Of a stretch of DNA of 64,000 bases, positions 18,907 through 31,047 are shown piece after piece. The position numbers and the translations under genes are program-made. Under the pieces are notes generated by a model. The model was not told the DNA's origin, did no database searches, and saw only the letters and a list, made by a program, of their open reading frames with translations. Position 1 is the stretch's first letter. The number at the start of each line of letters is the position of its first letter. The stretch is from Melanopsichium pennsylvanicum (taxonomy: Eukaryota; Basidiomycota; Ustilaginomycetes; Ustilaginales), in contig OAPG01000016.1 of assembly GCA_900208305.1 (NCBI GenBank), forward strand, positions 1 to 64,000, in the 5' to 3' direction.

Positions 18907-19552
18907 GTTGGGGAGGTCAGCGTTGGGATTGGTGTCAATGGCGTCGAGGGTTTGCTCGCTCAGTAGAAATATGAGTCAAGCAAGGGTGCGATTCTTGCGA
19001 CTCTACTTAAGGTCCGGGGCAGTGCAGGAATCTCAGAATATTAGATTAAGACGGCGTAACAAATATCAATTTTATGGATGTAAGGGTGATGTCGACGTTA
19101 TGCATGGCAAGGCCTGCAATCACGATACAGTATATTATTAAAGTAGATTTTACTTTACTAACAGTACTACTGCCTCTCAATTTTGTATTCCAGGCTTGTT
19201 TCGGCTGTGCCACTCACAGATCGTTGGACATGGCGGCGATGTATATAGTATACAATAATGCCAAGTGATCGCTTCTTTTGACCGGCTCGCTTGCCAGCCT
19301 TCCAATGTTATTCGGTCTATATGGACGTCCCCGTCTCCGGCTGCTTCGCCCCCCCCTCCGACTCCCACGCACATTCGTCCATCATATCACCTAGGCTGCT
19401 CGGAATTTCTTAGCGCTCACGTTTTTCGCCTAAATCTACCAGGAAATTCTCGGACATCTTCGACTCAGTCAAGCCAAAGGTACAGCCCAACACAGCTCAT
19501 ATTAACTCTTTGCAACTTCCGGCGGTTTTTCGATAGCCACATTTGACTCGAC
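18907..19552. promoter_or_regulatory. Divergent promoter region, VPS51 and USP-domain gene
   Basis: About 650 bp between divergent start codons. A TATATAGTATAC stretch lies near 19240-19252. No coding potential is seen. Confidence 0.4.
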
Positions 19553-21700
19553 ATGGTGCGCACACCATCGCTCTCCATGTCTTCAGGCGAAAGGGACAAG
19601 GACAAGGCTACTCAAACACTTTCGTCCGCCTTTGCTTCCATGATGGCAGTCGGTGCACCGCATCAAGCGTCCCGCAACCCCTTCAGTATGGCCCAACACA
19701 AGATCGATGATGGAACCTCCAGTGAACCTCATCGTAGCCGCAACGGCACCACAGTCTCCAACTCCAAGGATGATGATGACGAGCGCTCGCGCAAAAAGTC
19801 GAATCGCCTCAGTGCCTTTGGCAGGTCTAGTCGTAGTAAATCGCCTTTTCGCTTTGGCTCGAAGAAGCGTTCTTCATCCACTAATCGTCTCAAGGTCAAC
19901 CCGGACGACGACACTGGCTCCGAAAGAAGTGAAAGAGATCGGGATAGTGACAACGAATCGGTAGTGAGTTCCGCCTCGGGCATCACGCCGAGAAACAGCG
20001 CCTTCTTCAGTCCGTACGACGAGGATGACCTCGATGCCTCCGTTCCGCACTCTCACCGTCGGCCGCATCCAGCATCGTCTAGTTTCGCCGAAGCTTCACT
20101 TCCCCAACAATCGGTCTCATCCACCAGCCTCGCGTCATCGGTCGACGCACACGGCGCAGAAGCCGATGTGGAGTCGGATCAAGAATCCGATATTTCGGAT
20201 CTTGACTCCAAGCATTCAACCACAAATAGCCGCTCGTCCGCGGATGAGGGCACTGACGACCTGCAAGATCCAGAAGATGCTGGAGAGATGGATCCAATCG
20301 TGCTCGACAACACTCTCTACAATGCAGAATGCCTCACATCCCATGAGCACTGGAACGCTGGCCCCAAGTCCGAGGATGGTCACCATCACTTCGAGACCTA
20401 CGAGGATGAAGATCTCGAGAGGGATGACGAACACATCACTGCCCCCAACGTCGTGCTCAGCGAGGATCAAGTCTCGACCTTCCTCCAGCGTCGCGGCTCC
20501 AAACTGCTCTCCCTCTCAACCTCTCGTCCGCGCTTTGAGCGCAACCGTTGTACCATCATCATCAGCCACGGCGACTCTGATGCCGCTGCCAAGGCGAGCA
20601 AGCGTCCGAAGCGATACGTAGTCGCCAGCGATGGTTCAGAAGAGTCTTCATATGCTGTTGAATGGACTATTGGTACCGTCTTGAGGGACGGCGACGAGAT
20701 GCTTGTTGTTTCTGTCATGGAGACCGATACCAAACTCGATGCGCTCGATCCAAAGCATGAGGAAGTATCGGCACGAATGGAACACCAGCACATACGGCAA
20801 GCCATGGCATCCGTGCTTGCAAAACAGGCAACTCACCTTCTCGAGCGCACTAGGCTGGAAGTCAAGATCTCGTGCCAGGCCATCCATGCCAAGAACGCAC
20901 GCCACATGCTGCTTGATCTCATCGACTTTTACGAACCCACCATGGTCGTTGTTGGTTCCCGAGGTCTCGGCTCATTGAGAGGCATCTTGCTCGGCTCGAC
21001 CTCGCACTACCTTGTTCAGAAGTCGTCAGCTCCCGTCATGGTGGCCCGAAAGAGGTTGAAGCTCCCGGCACTGCCACGAGGCAAGGGTGATGTTGTTGAA
21101 TCCGTGCGGGCTCGCCACATGCGTCTCGACCAGGCTTCCATCGAGAAGGTTTCACCTACAGTGGACGACGACAAAGCCGAGTTCAAGGATGACAAGGCCG
21201 AGGGTGACGCCAGCGAGGACAGTCCGCCTGGCTCCGAGGCAGTGTCCAGGGACGACATTGACGACACCTCGACGGAGATGGACTCGGGCGACGTCGTATC
21301 GACTGCGACATTCACGCCTCCGAGAACGGCCAAGTCGGATAAGTCCAGCCCAACAAGCCCGAAGTCCGGAGGCGATGGTAGTCCGAAGTTACAGCGCAAA
21401 GTCTCGAAAGCTGGGCCCACCGCCATCCCTCACACCTCCCTAGAGCGTGAAGCAGAGACGCGTAAGCAGATCCAGCAACGCGAGGAAGAGGCGGCCAAGC
21501 TCCACGAGGATGACAAGAAGCGACATTTCTTCCTGCATCATTCCGATCATCTCAAGACAACCAACACGTCCAATCCTCAAGACGACGACGACACGGATCC
21601 GACGGACGAGGATGGCAAATCGAAAGCGGTTCCAGCAGTCTCGGTCACAGAGGCTGATGGCAAGACAAAGCATGAAAACACAAGCAAGACGGCGGCATAA
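19553..21700 (+). CDS. Universal stress protein (UspA) domain protein
   Basis: A 715-residue protein in one exon. Residues about 350-500 form a UspA fold: YVVASDGSEESSYAVEW at the start, then VVVGSRGLGSLRGILLGSTSHYL, which contains the G-X2-G-X9-G-S/T ATP-binding signature, and a terminal APVMVARKR strand. The N-terminal 350 residues are Ser/Asp/Glu-rich with a basic Ser/Arg patch; the C-terminal 200 residues are acidic with many SP/TP sites. Long USP proteins of this layout are common in fungi and often have a poorly known role in stress or growth. The disordered tails and phosphosite-like motifs suggest control by kinases, which is inference. Confidence 0.85.
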   Translation: MVRTPSLSMSSGERDKDKATQTLSSAFASMMAVGAPHQASRNPFSMAQHKIDDGTSSEPHRSRNGTTVSNSKDDDDERSRKKSNRLSAFGRSSRSKSPFRFGSKKRSSSTNRLKVNPDDDTGSERSERDRDSDNESVVSSASGITPRNSAFFSPYDEDDLDASVPHSHRRPHPASSSFAEASLPQQSVSSTSLASSVDAHGAEADVESDQESDISDLDSKHSTTNSRSSADEGTDDLQDPEDAGEMDPIVLDNTLYNAECLTSHEHWNAGPKSEDGHHHFETYEDEDLERDDEHITAPNVVLSEDQVSTFLQRRGSKLLSLSTSRPRFERNRCTIIISHGDSDAAAKASKRPKRYVVASDGSEESSYAVEWTIGTVLRDGDEMLVVSVMETDTKLDALDPKHEEVSARMEHQHIRQAMASVLAKQATHLLERTRLEVKISCQAIHAKNARHMLLDLIDFYEPTMVVVGSRGLGSLRGILLGSTSHYLVQKSSAPVMVARKRLKLPALPRGKGDVVESVRARHMRLDQASIEKVSPTVDDDKAEFKDDKAEGDASEDSPPGSEAVSRDDIDDTSTEMDSGDVVSTATFTPPRTAKSDKSSPTSPKSGGDGSPKLQRKVSKAGPTAIPHTSLEREAETRKQIQQREEEAAKLHEDDKKRHFFLHHSDHLKTTNTSNPQDDDDTDPTDEDGKSKAVPAVSVTEADGKTKHENTSKTAA

Positions 21701-22054
21701 GCGAGTCAAAGTACAACCTTGCCATGATCATTGAATCGTTCAGTCGTCACGCAGCACTACTACTTCACGTAAATTGCGTGGAAATGACAGCCTTGCACTG
21801 CTTGGGGAACCTTGACTGTGCTTCGACTGTGGCCGAAGTACGCACGCAACTCGGGCGGGTCCGATTGTCAAGACATTCAACTGAAATGTCGAACCGGGAC
21901 GATTGATACAGAAGAGTGGGAATACACGGGTCGAGTCAGACACAAAGGCAGGGAAGAGAGGAGATGGATCAAGGAAACAGCAACGGATCCGCTTGTTTGA
22001 GATGATGGCGAAACTGCCGGGCCGAGTCAGGAGCTTGAACTAATGAGTGGAGCC
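21701..22054. other. Convergent intergenic region
   Basis: About 350 bp between converging genes. Nothing beyond expected 3' untranslated sequence is seen. Confidence 0.5.
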
Positions 22055-23788
22055 TCAAGTCGTTTGCTCTGGGTGGTGCAGATTCTGTTTGATGGACTTC
22101 GCGGTTGTGATCATGAAACCAACGTACTCGTCCACACCCAGAGCTTCGAGGTTGATGTTGGTGGCCTCTCTGACATGCTGGACGGTTCCGATTGCCTCTG
22201 ATGAGAATCGCTTGGCTGCCTTGCTGAGCCCGTCAGAGGTGGTCCTGCCAGCCTGGGAAGCTTGCTGGCAAAATTGCGCGAGCGCAGGCACAACGACCTT
22301 GTCGTGATACTCAGCTGTGCGTTGGGCGGTCTGCGCGGCCTGCTCGCGCACAAAAGCCAAGGCAGGCCGGAGCTGTTCTTGGCGAAATTGCGCGAGCGCA
22401 GGCACAACGACCTTGTCGTGATACTCAGCTGTGCGTTGGGCGGTCTGCGCGGCCTGCTCGCGCACAAAAGCCAAGGCAGGCCGGAGCTGTTCTTGATTGT
22501 ATTGAGCAGTGAATTCTGCGGTGCGTTGTGCGGCTTGAAGGGCTTGTTCGCGCAGAGAAGTGAAGGCTGGTAGGACTTGTTCTTGATGGTAGCGACGTGC
22601 GATACGGGCGGTTTCGAAAGCCTGATCTCGGGCTGCCACCATTGCGGGCATTAGATAGAGGTCGTAGTCTTTTTGCAGTTCGGCTAGCCAGAATTCCCAA
22701 GTCATTGTGGTTGCGCAAGATTGAGACGAATCAGGCAAGACAGGCGAGTCGGGATGGAATTTGGAAGGCATCTGGAATGCAGACTCTGCATACCTCTTTG
22801 CGCATCGGCGTTGGAGACAGGCCTCACATTTTTTGACGCAGTCCGCTTTGGCACGTTCGGCGGTGCAAGGAGGTTTGAAGATTTTGCCGCTCTCTGAGGC
22901 ACTTGCTGGATTTTGCAGCGCAACTGAGCTGGCACTCCGGACGGTGACTGCTTTGTGCTTCTTGCTTGGATCAAACACCAGCTGAGCAGGCTTTTCGATG
23001 TGTTCAGTTGACGCGACCGTGCGTTGGGCACGCTTTGCATCGAGGACAGCAGAGCTTGAGGAAGAAGCACTGGCTACGAGCGCGAGGGATGAGCTCACGA
23101 AGGAAGACAGGCTGAATGCTTGGGAGTCGAAGATCTTGGGAGTAGCGGTTGTAGCAGGTGAGGCAAACTTGGTGGACCACTTTGCACTGTTTGCGTACAT
23201 GGTGATAGAAGACGTTGATTGCTCGGTGAGACCGAGAAGCGAGGGCGATTTGAAGCCGAGGAGAAGGGTGGCAAGCAGGGCGATGATGCAGGCAGCTTTG
23301 GGTGCATTCGCTACGATTCGCGTGTTCAGCTGCGACGGGGCTGGGTAATCCTGCTGGTTCTTTGCGGGAATGGATGGCTGTGACATTTCGATCGCGCCGA
23401 GATCATGCTCAAAAGCTACAGAGCTCGGGTTCAGTTCACTCTTGGCAAGTGCAGAAATTGTGGGGACATCGATCGGGGGTGTGGAAGGGTGTTCGAGTTG
23501 GTGATGCGATGCCATGAGGGTGTAGATGGAGCTGGAGTTGAGCTCGGCTGATTCATCTTGAAAGACAGAGACGGGATCAGGAAAATGAAAGCGAGAAGCA
23601 CCGAGTTGTGGGCTGAGAGGGCAAGTATCGGGAGCATCAGATGTCGAACTCGCAGCATCCGAGACGTTGGAAGATGGGATGAAAGGTCGCTCATCGGTTT
23701 CGATATCGACTAGCTCGAAGTCGGAGGAGGCATCTGATTCGGCCAGGGACAAAGTGTCGAAAGGGTCACTATCGTGACTGGAAGTCAT
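22055..23788 (-). CDS. Unrecognised single-membrane-span protein with 38-residue helical repeats
   Basis: A 577-residue protein I do not recognise. The N-terminal about 150 residues are acidic and Ser-rich. A hydrophobic segment (AACIIALLATLLLGF, near residue 160) is the only likely membrane span. A Cys-rich block (ERAKADCVKKCEACLQRRC) follows at about 300-325. The C-terminal part is a series of long helical repeats with EQ.RPAL.FVREQAAQTAQRTAEY as core. Two copies of 38 residues are nearly identical and two or three more are diverged. The pattern of small, charged and Gln residues resembles amphipathic lipid-binding or coiled-coil helices, but that is inference. The gene is divergent from THO2. 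Confidence 0.7.
   Translation of the reverse strand: MTSSHDSDPFDTLSLAESDASSDFELVDIETDERPFIPSSNVSDAASSTSDAPDTCPLSPQLGASRFHFPDPVSVFQDESAELNSSSIYTLMASHHQLEHPSTPPIDVPTISALAKSELNPSSVAFEHDLGAIEMSQPSIPAKNQQDYPAPSQLNTRIVANAPKAACIIALLATLLLGFKSPSLLGLTEQSTSSITMYANSAKWSTKFASPATTATPKIFDSQAFSLSSFVSSSLALVASASSSSSAVLDAKRAQRTVASTEHIEKPAQLVFDPSKKHKAVTVRSASSVALQNPASASESGKIFKPPCTAERAKADCVKKCEACLQRRCAKRYAESAFQMPSKFHPDSPVLPDSSQSCATTMTWEFWLAELQKDYDLYLMPAMVAARDQAFETARIARRYHQEQVLPAFTSLREQALQAAQRTAEFTAQYNQEQLRPALAFVREQAAQTAQRTAEYHDKVVVPALAQFRQEQLRPALAFVREQAAQTAQRTAEYHDKVVVPALAQFCQQASQAGRTTSDGLSKAAKRFSSEAIGTVQHVREATNINLEALGVDEYVGFMITTAKSIKQNLHHPEQTT
22270..22497 (-). repeat. Two near-identical 114-bp coding repeats
   Basis: The units 22270-22383 and 22384-22497 are essentially identical at DNA level and encode 38 residues each. 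Neighbouring repeats of the same protein are diverged. The near-identity points to recent duplication or gene conversion. Confidence 0.9.
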
Positions 23789-24759
23789 TGTGTGGTGATG
23801 TACAGTAGCGATAGATTCGGGTCTGAAGAATGAGGATCAAGTTTGAGGTGGTGATTGGTTGATAGCGGTGATGTTGACGAGCGTGGACTGACGCTATCTT
23901 TGACAGTGTCAGGACGAGGTTGGGGTGAAGCAAAGGTGGACCCTTGAAAGTCTCATCTATTGTGAGTGTGAGTGATGAGTACGGTTTTGCGCAGCAATCG
24001 TGCACACCTCTCGCAAACTGGCCAAAGGAGAGGAAAAGAAAGGGTGGAGAGGAGAGAAGCGGAAGCGGAAGCAGAGCGCGCGCAGTCAAAGTCGCATGCA
24101 AATTTTAGAAAATCAGGCGCAATTTCAGTATCGAGGTGTGGTTCAAGCGTGCGCATGTTTCGACTTAGCCGCGCTTTGGCAGCAAAACCCTGCATACAAT
24201 GTACTAGTTTGTACGGCCAAGAAAATCTGTGTAGAATGAAGGAAAAATAAAGAAAAGAAAAGGTAGAAAGCAAAGTGGAGAAAAGAAACATTTTTGGTCA
24301 ATTCATAGTTGTTACACCGATCAAAATGAACAAAGCCCATTTTGATAAAAATTGGAGCTCACGGTTCTCGATCTCGGAAGAAGGACAAAAAGCTCTGACC
24401 AAGATTTCCACCCTCACCAAGTAACCAATCGTGATAGCGAGTACATATCAACGTCATCTTCTCGCCCCACCCCCATCACTTTGTTTTTCACTTTACTTAT
24501 CGCTCCTTATCGTCAAGGAGCGTAATACTCTCTCTACCGTGTCGTTGCTCACAACAGAATCGACCTCGAACCCCATCATATCACGGGTGTATGACAGCAT
24601 CAACTTGAAATTATCGCACCGGTCCTGCTTATTACAATACGGGACGCGGGATCAGCAGCACTCTGTGATGAAATCTTAAGGTTTACTTGCATATATCCTT
24701 CCGTCGCAGAGCTATCTCCACTCCTTCGTCCGCTTCTTTTGTCCGTCAAAACTTCCATC
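23789..24759. promoter_or_regulatory. Divergent promoter region, repeat protein and THO2
   Basis: Nearly 1 kb between start codons, with a purine-rich stretch at 24025-24085 and another at 24236-24290. No gene is seen. Confidence 0.4.
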
Positions 24760-27700
24760 ATGTCCCTCTCATCACACAATGGTCACCAAGATGTCGTTCA
24801 AGACTGCATCAACAACTGGAGCGATCATGGTGCATCGCAACTGTAAGTCTCCCCCCTTAGCGCCAGTATCGATCACACTCGAGTGACGCTCTGATTCGAT
24901 CTACAGCCCTCACTCTCGCCAACATGACTCCGACTGACAATTCGACCACACTCGCAACGGCTTCTTTATCAAACGCATCGTCGCCATTTCTCTTCCAGCC
25001 ATTCTCTTTTTAGAGAGGCCCTTTCTCACGCACACCAGCATCAAGACGTCTCTCCTCTCTCTGCTTTGCTGATCTCTAGCATCCGTATCCACTGCCTCTC
25101 ATCGCGCACGCCAGAACGTTTTTCCGTGCAATTCTTCCAACAAGCTTACGAAAACAATCAAGATCAGCAAGCTCGCGCTTTCCTCTCAGATGCCCTGCTC
25201 GACTCAATATGGAGCATAGACCTTGAGATCGAATCACGCAACGATCTATTCATAACCACAGCCTCACCTGCCGAAGCAAACTCCGTAGCTTTGCATCCAC
25301 AAGATTTTATACCTGTCGTAGTCGCGCGACAGCGATTGGCTAATCTCGTCACCGATCTCATAACAGCATCCATCCTCACACAAGATCAGGTAGGTGAAAG
25401 CCTCGAGCAGAGCTTGCTTGCTATCGTCGGTCTGATCCCAAACGAGGTCTACTTCAACAAGCGATCCATACAACTTCGTACAGCGCGTCTCTTCAAACAG
25501 CAAAAGTTCAACCTTCTTCGCGAGGAAAACGAAGGCTACACCGCCCTCATCACAGAGGTAGTCACAAACCTTGGGCCCTCCATCATCCCCATCCGATGCC
25601 GTGACCAAGCTCTAGAAGACCGCTTGACCAGCACTCCCGCCCTCGACTCGATCTTTGGAGATCACGACTCGGTCACCGTTGTCGAACAAGAGTCGCCATC
25701 AGCTCGCAACCGACGCGCCGCACGCGTGATGAACAATGTTCAAGCACTCATTGGCTACTTTGACCTCGATGCCAATCGTGTTCTCGATGTCATCCTTGAC
25801 CTCTTTGCAAACGAAATTACGCGTCATTATCCATTCTTTCTCGCCTTGTTGGCAGATTCTCCGTGGGCCAGCGTAGAGACCTCTGCCGCACAAGCGTCCA
25901 GCTCAAACGGTGCGCCACCCAATTTTTTCGGCGGTGTTGATCTCGACTTGTCGTCAGACTCGGGCGACCGCATCTGCGCGCAGTTGCTCGGCTTCAAATT
26001 TGCCCACTACTGTCATGCCGACACCAAGGAATCCACACCTCAAGAGCTTTACCAACTTGCTGCGCTCCTCATCAAGGTCGGCCTCGTGCGCTTTATGGAT
26101 CTCTACCCGCATCTTTCTCCCAGCGATGAGGGTATGAAAAGGCTCCACACACAACATCGTCAGGCCATGGCTGCCAAAGTGTCCAGTGCTCGAGCCAACG
26201 CATTGTCCATGGCTGCACCTCTGACTGACGATACCGACCTTTCCTCTACGCGCAAAGATACAACAAAGGCTGCCAACGAGACAGCTTCCAAGGATCCTCC
26301 AAATCAGATCGTCGGCCTTCTGCAGTCGATGCTGGCGCTGGGCGATTTGCGCCGCTCTCTCTTCATTCTCACGCGATATCCCTGGCTCTGCTCTGCCTTC
26401 AACGAGATCGCAGACACCTACATCCGTCTGCTTAAAATTATCGTGCAGCCAGCCTATGACGAAATTTCTTTCTCTCGTATGAATCCGCCGAGTGGCAACC
26501 CCTCTTTCAATGCGCCTAGGCCGCGCTGGGACGCCAAGTTGCAGGCAACTAGACCTCCTCTCGTCAGAAGCCTCGCTTTGACGCACAAGGTTCCCGAGCC
26601 GACCCCCTCTCTCAGCTGTCAGCACGTCTATTTCTATCCAAAGTGGACTGATTCGCTGCCGACCTGCCGTAGCCTGGACGACGTTCTCCTTGTCTTCCTT
26701 CCTCTCCTCAAAGTCCTCGGTGTCTGTTTATGGAGAGATGCGACTTTGCTACAAAAAGTCTGCCGATTAACAAGAGTTGGATATCGCTTAGCCAGTAGCG
26801 CCGCTGCCGCAGATTCAGCGGGTACAGACGACGGAATGTTTGATGACTTTGACGGGCCCAAAGTCGATGACAAAAGCCAAATCTGGTACGATATTCTGCG
26901 ATACCACCTCCTAACAGCTCTCTCACTCTCACCTTCCAATTCCGGCATTGTCGATGAGATCTGGATGATGGTCCGCATCATGCCGTACGAGAAGCGCTTC
27001 TCCCTATACGGTCAGTGGAAGATCGACCTTTACCAACTACCGGAGCTTCGTGCAGCGCAAGCAGCCACCGAAAAGGAGGCAAAGGGCATTCTCAAAAGAA
27101 TTAGCAAGGACAATATAAAGCAGTCCGGCCGTAATCTCGCCAAAGCCTCGCATTCCAACCCAACCATCTTCTTTACGGTAGCTCTCAACCAGGTGCAGGC
27201 CTATGACAATCTCATCCAGCCTTTGGTCGAGTCGGCCAAATACCTGTCGCAGTTTGAGTACGATATCTTCTCGTTCAACCTCCTCGATGCTCTTAGTAAT
27301 CCGGAAAAAGAGCGAACAAAACAAGATGGGACCAACATCAGCTTATGGCTCAAGAGCCTCGCCTCCTTCTGCGGAACACTGTTTCGGCGTTATGCAATGA
27401 TGGACTGTACACCTATTTTGCAGTATTTGGTGAACCAACTCAAGGCCAACAACTCGAAGGACTTGGTCATCATGTCGGAGCTCATCACCAAAATGTCAGG
27501 TATCGAACCGTTGGCGAACCTTGCCGATGCTCAGATCGCCGCTCTCACCGGTGGACGCCATCTACACATGGAAGCGATGATGGCAGCTAACGCGCTCACG
27601 GGCAGCAAAGAGCGCATCGCCTACCGCCGGTCTGGTCAGCGTCTGCTCACAGCCTTGGTGGAAAGCAGGCTGTCCGTGCCTTTGCTGATCCTCGTCGCTC

Positions 27701-30700
27701 AGCAGCGCCAGGCTTGCATCCACCTCGTGCCCGAAAGCGAGGCTCATCTCAAGTATTTGGGAAACTTGTATGACTCGTGTCAGGAAGTGTTACTGCAGTA
27801 CGTCGAGTTTCTCTTGAACCACCTCGAAACAGCCGACTACGCTTCGCTGGTACCCTCGCTTCAGCACCTCTGCGTACGTTTTGGCATTGAGCCTGCTATG
27901 GCTTTTTACATTGCGAGACCCAAGCTGGTGCACAGCATGAAGCAGGTCGAGGCGGCCGATGCAGCAGAGAGGCTACGTGCTGAGCTCACAGCAAGCCGTG
28001 CAAAGTCGAAGATGGCCGAAGACGAAAAGGCGGCGATCATGGAGGAAGGGTCAGAAGCAAATGCGAAGGAAACAGATGCGAATCAGAACGATGACGTGGA
28101 GATGGAGGATGCAGAGACGCAAAAGCCCAAGCCTAAGGCAGAAGACATAGCCGCTGATGCTCAAGACAACAAAGGTGCGATCACGCCGACGCCGAATGGT
28201 GTTGATGGAGAAGCGATTGTGGGCAAGGTGTCGCCAGCGGCAACAGAACCGTGGCACCGTGGCTTGCTGGATGCGGTTGCAGCTGCCAAAGAGATGCTGC
28301 CCGAGTCGGCGCGTCCCAGTCTCGGCGTTTACTTCTATGTCACTTTTTGGCAGCTGAGCTTGGCGGATATCAGCGTGCCCCTCGAGCGGTATCAGCAGGA
28401 AGTGAAACGAGTCAATGCTCTCATCCGAGACACAACCATCGAGGAGCAGCGCAAGCGACTGCAGGATACCGTCAGCCAGCTCAACACCGAGATGAAGGAT
28501 CAGATGAAGTCGCACGAAGTTACACGAAAGCGGCTGATGGCAGAGAAGGATTACTGGTTTGTCGATACGGCTGACAGAGGTGCCGTCGTGGCGCAGCTGA
28601 TTCAGTATTGCTTGTTCCCACGTGCACTCCTTTCCCCAACCGATGCGATCCTCGCGGGCAAGTTCATTCGTTCCGCGCACAACTTGGGGACGCGCAACTT
28701 CTCAAGTCTCACTGCATACGACAAAATCTTTGTTGACCACATTGCCGCTGTCATCTTCTCGTCGACTGAGAACGAAACGCGCAACTACTCAAGATTCCTC
28801 TATACCATCCTGTCGGATCTCGGCCCGTGGCATCGCTCAGCCGACATCTATGCCAAAGAGGCGATTGGCCAGAAGTTGCCTGGATTCCAGATGCGCTGGC
28901 AAGATCGCCATGGCGGCGAGGAGATCCCCCCGTCGGATCTTTTGACGTGGGAGGATTTTCGACGTATCTTCTGCAAGTGGCAAGGCTGCCTTCAGAGCGC
29001 CTTCAAAAGCTGCCTAGCCTCCAAAGAGTACATGCGAATCCGCAACACCATCATCGTCATGACGCGGATCTCGCCCTTTTACCCCTTGATCGATGCTCAC
29101 GGTATTGAGATCAGCGCCGTCGTCGAGTCGCTCGCTGCCAACGAGCAGCGTGGCGATCTCAAGATTCTCGCACAAGGTCTGCTAGCTACTCTGAAAGCGC
29201 GCAAGAAGTCATGGGTTCCCCTATACCAGGCTCAGAAGGTGGACCACCCATCGTCAACTGCCACCGCCACGATAGTCTCTCCTCTTCATGGCGAAGACGT
29301 CGGATCAAGTAAAGACGTATCGGATGGGAACAACAAAGACCAGGATGGGAAGGAGCAATGCAAGAAAGAAGAAACACCAAAGGCAAGGGTAAAGGCAAAG
29401 GATGCAGCAGAAGTAAAGCCCATTACTTCAGTGAAGGAGAATGTCCCTGCTGTGTCGGCCTCCACCAACGGCGGCAGAGCTGATAAAGGATCCGGAAAAA
29501 GTTCTGTTCCTGCTGGACCCCGAGGTCCAGCTCCTCCGACTGGACCAAGCTCTCGCGGTAGCAGTACTATGAAAGTACCTCTCAGCGCCAACCTGCCCAC
29601 TCGTCCGGGTCTAGCGACGCAGAAAGCACCGCCAGCTGAGCTAAAGGACCGCCGGTCTGGACCTATCGTCAATGCTTCCGCCAACGACAGCCGACGAGGA
29701 GACGACCGAGGAAGCGCAAAGCCGGAAGATCCTGCATCTCGACGCGATGCTGGGGAGCGCAACCAGGCAGTGCTGCCATCCGGCCCTCGTGGGAATGCTT
29801 TGCGTGACAACGGTCTGCCTTCTCGACCAGGACGAGATTCCGCACCGACCAGTGATCGCAATCGTGCAGGCAACGGAGGCGACCGCCGCCACCCAGCGCA
29901 GATCACACGCGACGCCGTTGAGGAAGCCCGCCGTCCGAGTGGTAGCGATGCTATGAATCCGCCTGCCGGCACCGGTGGAGCTCAGGTCGCACGCTCTCGA
30001 GTAGAGCGTGATCGCGACGAGCGATCATTCTCTGCCTCTTTGCCAGCCAACGGCAAGGACCAAGACGTTCGTGACCGAGACCGCGATCGAGACCGTGTGG
30101 ACCGCCAAAACGAGAGGGAAAAAGCGCACCACGCCGAGCGAGACCGCGAGCGGGATCGTGATCGCGATCGACGTGACCGGGATCGATCTACCCGAGAACG
30201 TGACCGTGATAGAGAAAGAGAAAGGGATCGCGATCGCGAACGGGATAGAGATCGAGAGCGAGAGAAGGAGCTGCGTGACCGAGATCGTGCAAGAGATCGA
30301 GACCGTGGAGGCAATGCTACTCGAGACCGAGAGCGTGACGACAGAAAGTCTCGCGGTGGAAGCGTACAAGCAAGCCGCAACTCAACACCTGTGCACGATG
30401 TTGTCGAGGGTGCTCGCAACAACAACTCCAACACGCCCATCGCACCGCGACGCGATCGTGAACAGCAACAACAGCGCCTGCGCGACCGCGGAACCTCTGC
30501 GGCAGCCACGCCCACGTCCAGTCGATCCACTCCTGGCGTCGGCGGTGGCGGTGGCGGTGGGGCTGACGAGATCAGTATTCGAGGTGGTGCCGAACGGAAG
30601 CGCACGCTGGTAGATCGTCTTGGGGGTTCCTCTGCTGCCTCATCGGGCGCTGCATCGCCTAGTGGTGGTCGTGCAGCAGATTTGGATCCAGCTGCGGGCT

Positions 30701-30924
30701 GGGAGAGGGAGACAGACGACCCCTCAAAGCGCATCAAGATCGATCGCGACCAAATGCACACGCCCTCTGGCCCAGCAGCCACGACCATTCCCATCCCCAA
30801 CGGCCCAAGGTCGGACAAAAGACCGCAGCAATCGGGTCGTAATTCGTTTGGCGGTCATCACGGCCGCCGTGATGGTCGCGGCAACCGTCGAGATCGTTCC
30901 GCGCGTCGTGCCGGCAACGACTAA
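24760..30924 (+). CDS. THO2: THO complex subunit 2 (Tho2/THOC2)
   Basis: Two-exon model: 24760-24842 and 24999-30924, 2002 residues. The donor is GTAAGT after CAACT; the acceptor used is TTCCAG at 24993-24998, which keeps the frame. A second in-frame acceptor, TTTTAG at 25008-25013, would drop five residues. The conserved Tho2 core is clear: MPYEKRFSLYGQWK, the NPTIFFTVALNQVQAYDN block, and the C-terminal Tho2 domain with the FWQLSLADISVP and RFLYTILSDLGPWH blocks. Tho2 is the scaffold of the THO complex, which couples transcription to mRNA packaging and export. The last about 500 residues are disordered, with a long Arg-Asp/Arg-Glu stretch (about 30000-30350) and a basic end, as expected of an RNA-binding tail. 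The gene converges on the RhoGEF gene with 123 bp between. Confidence 0.93.
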
Positions 30925-31047
30925 AGTGTCTCATCATATCACTCTTCAAATTCTCATCACATTCACGTCGCGTACTGTATTCACACTGGATATCCACACA
31001 TTTCGCGCGCAGAGGCATCATGGTCATAAGAGTGAACCACATTTCCG

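Noticed and set aside
29982..30818. Minus-strand Ser/Arg-rich frame opposite the Tho2 tail
   Set aside because: The SR-like composition is the complement of the Arg-Asp/Glu codons of Tho2; not an SR protein gene.
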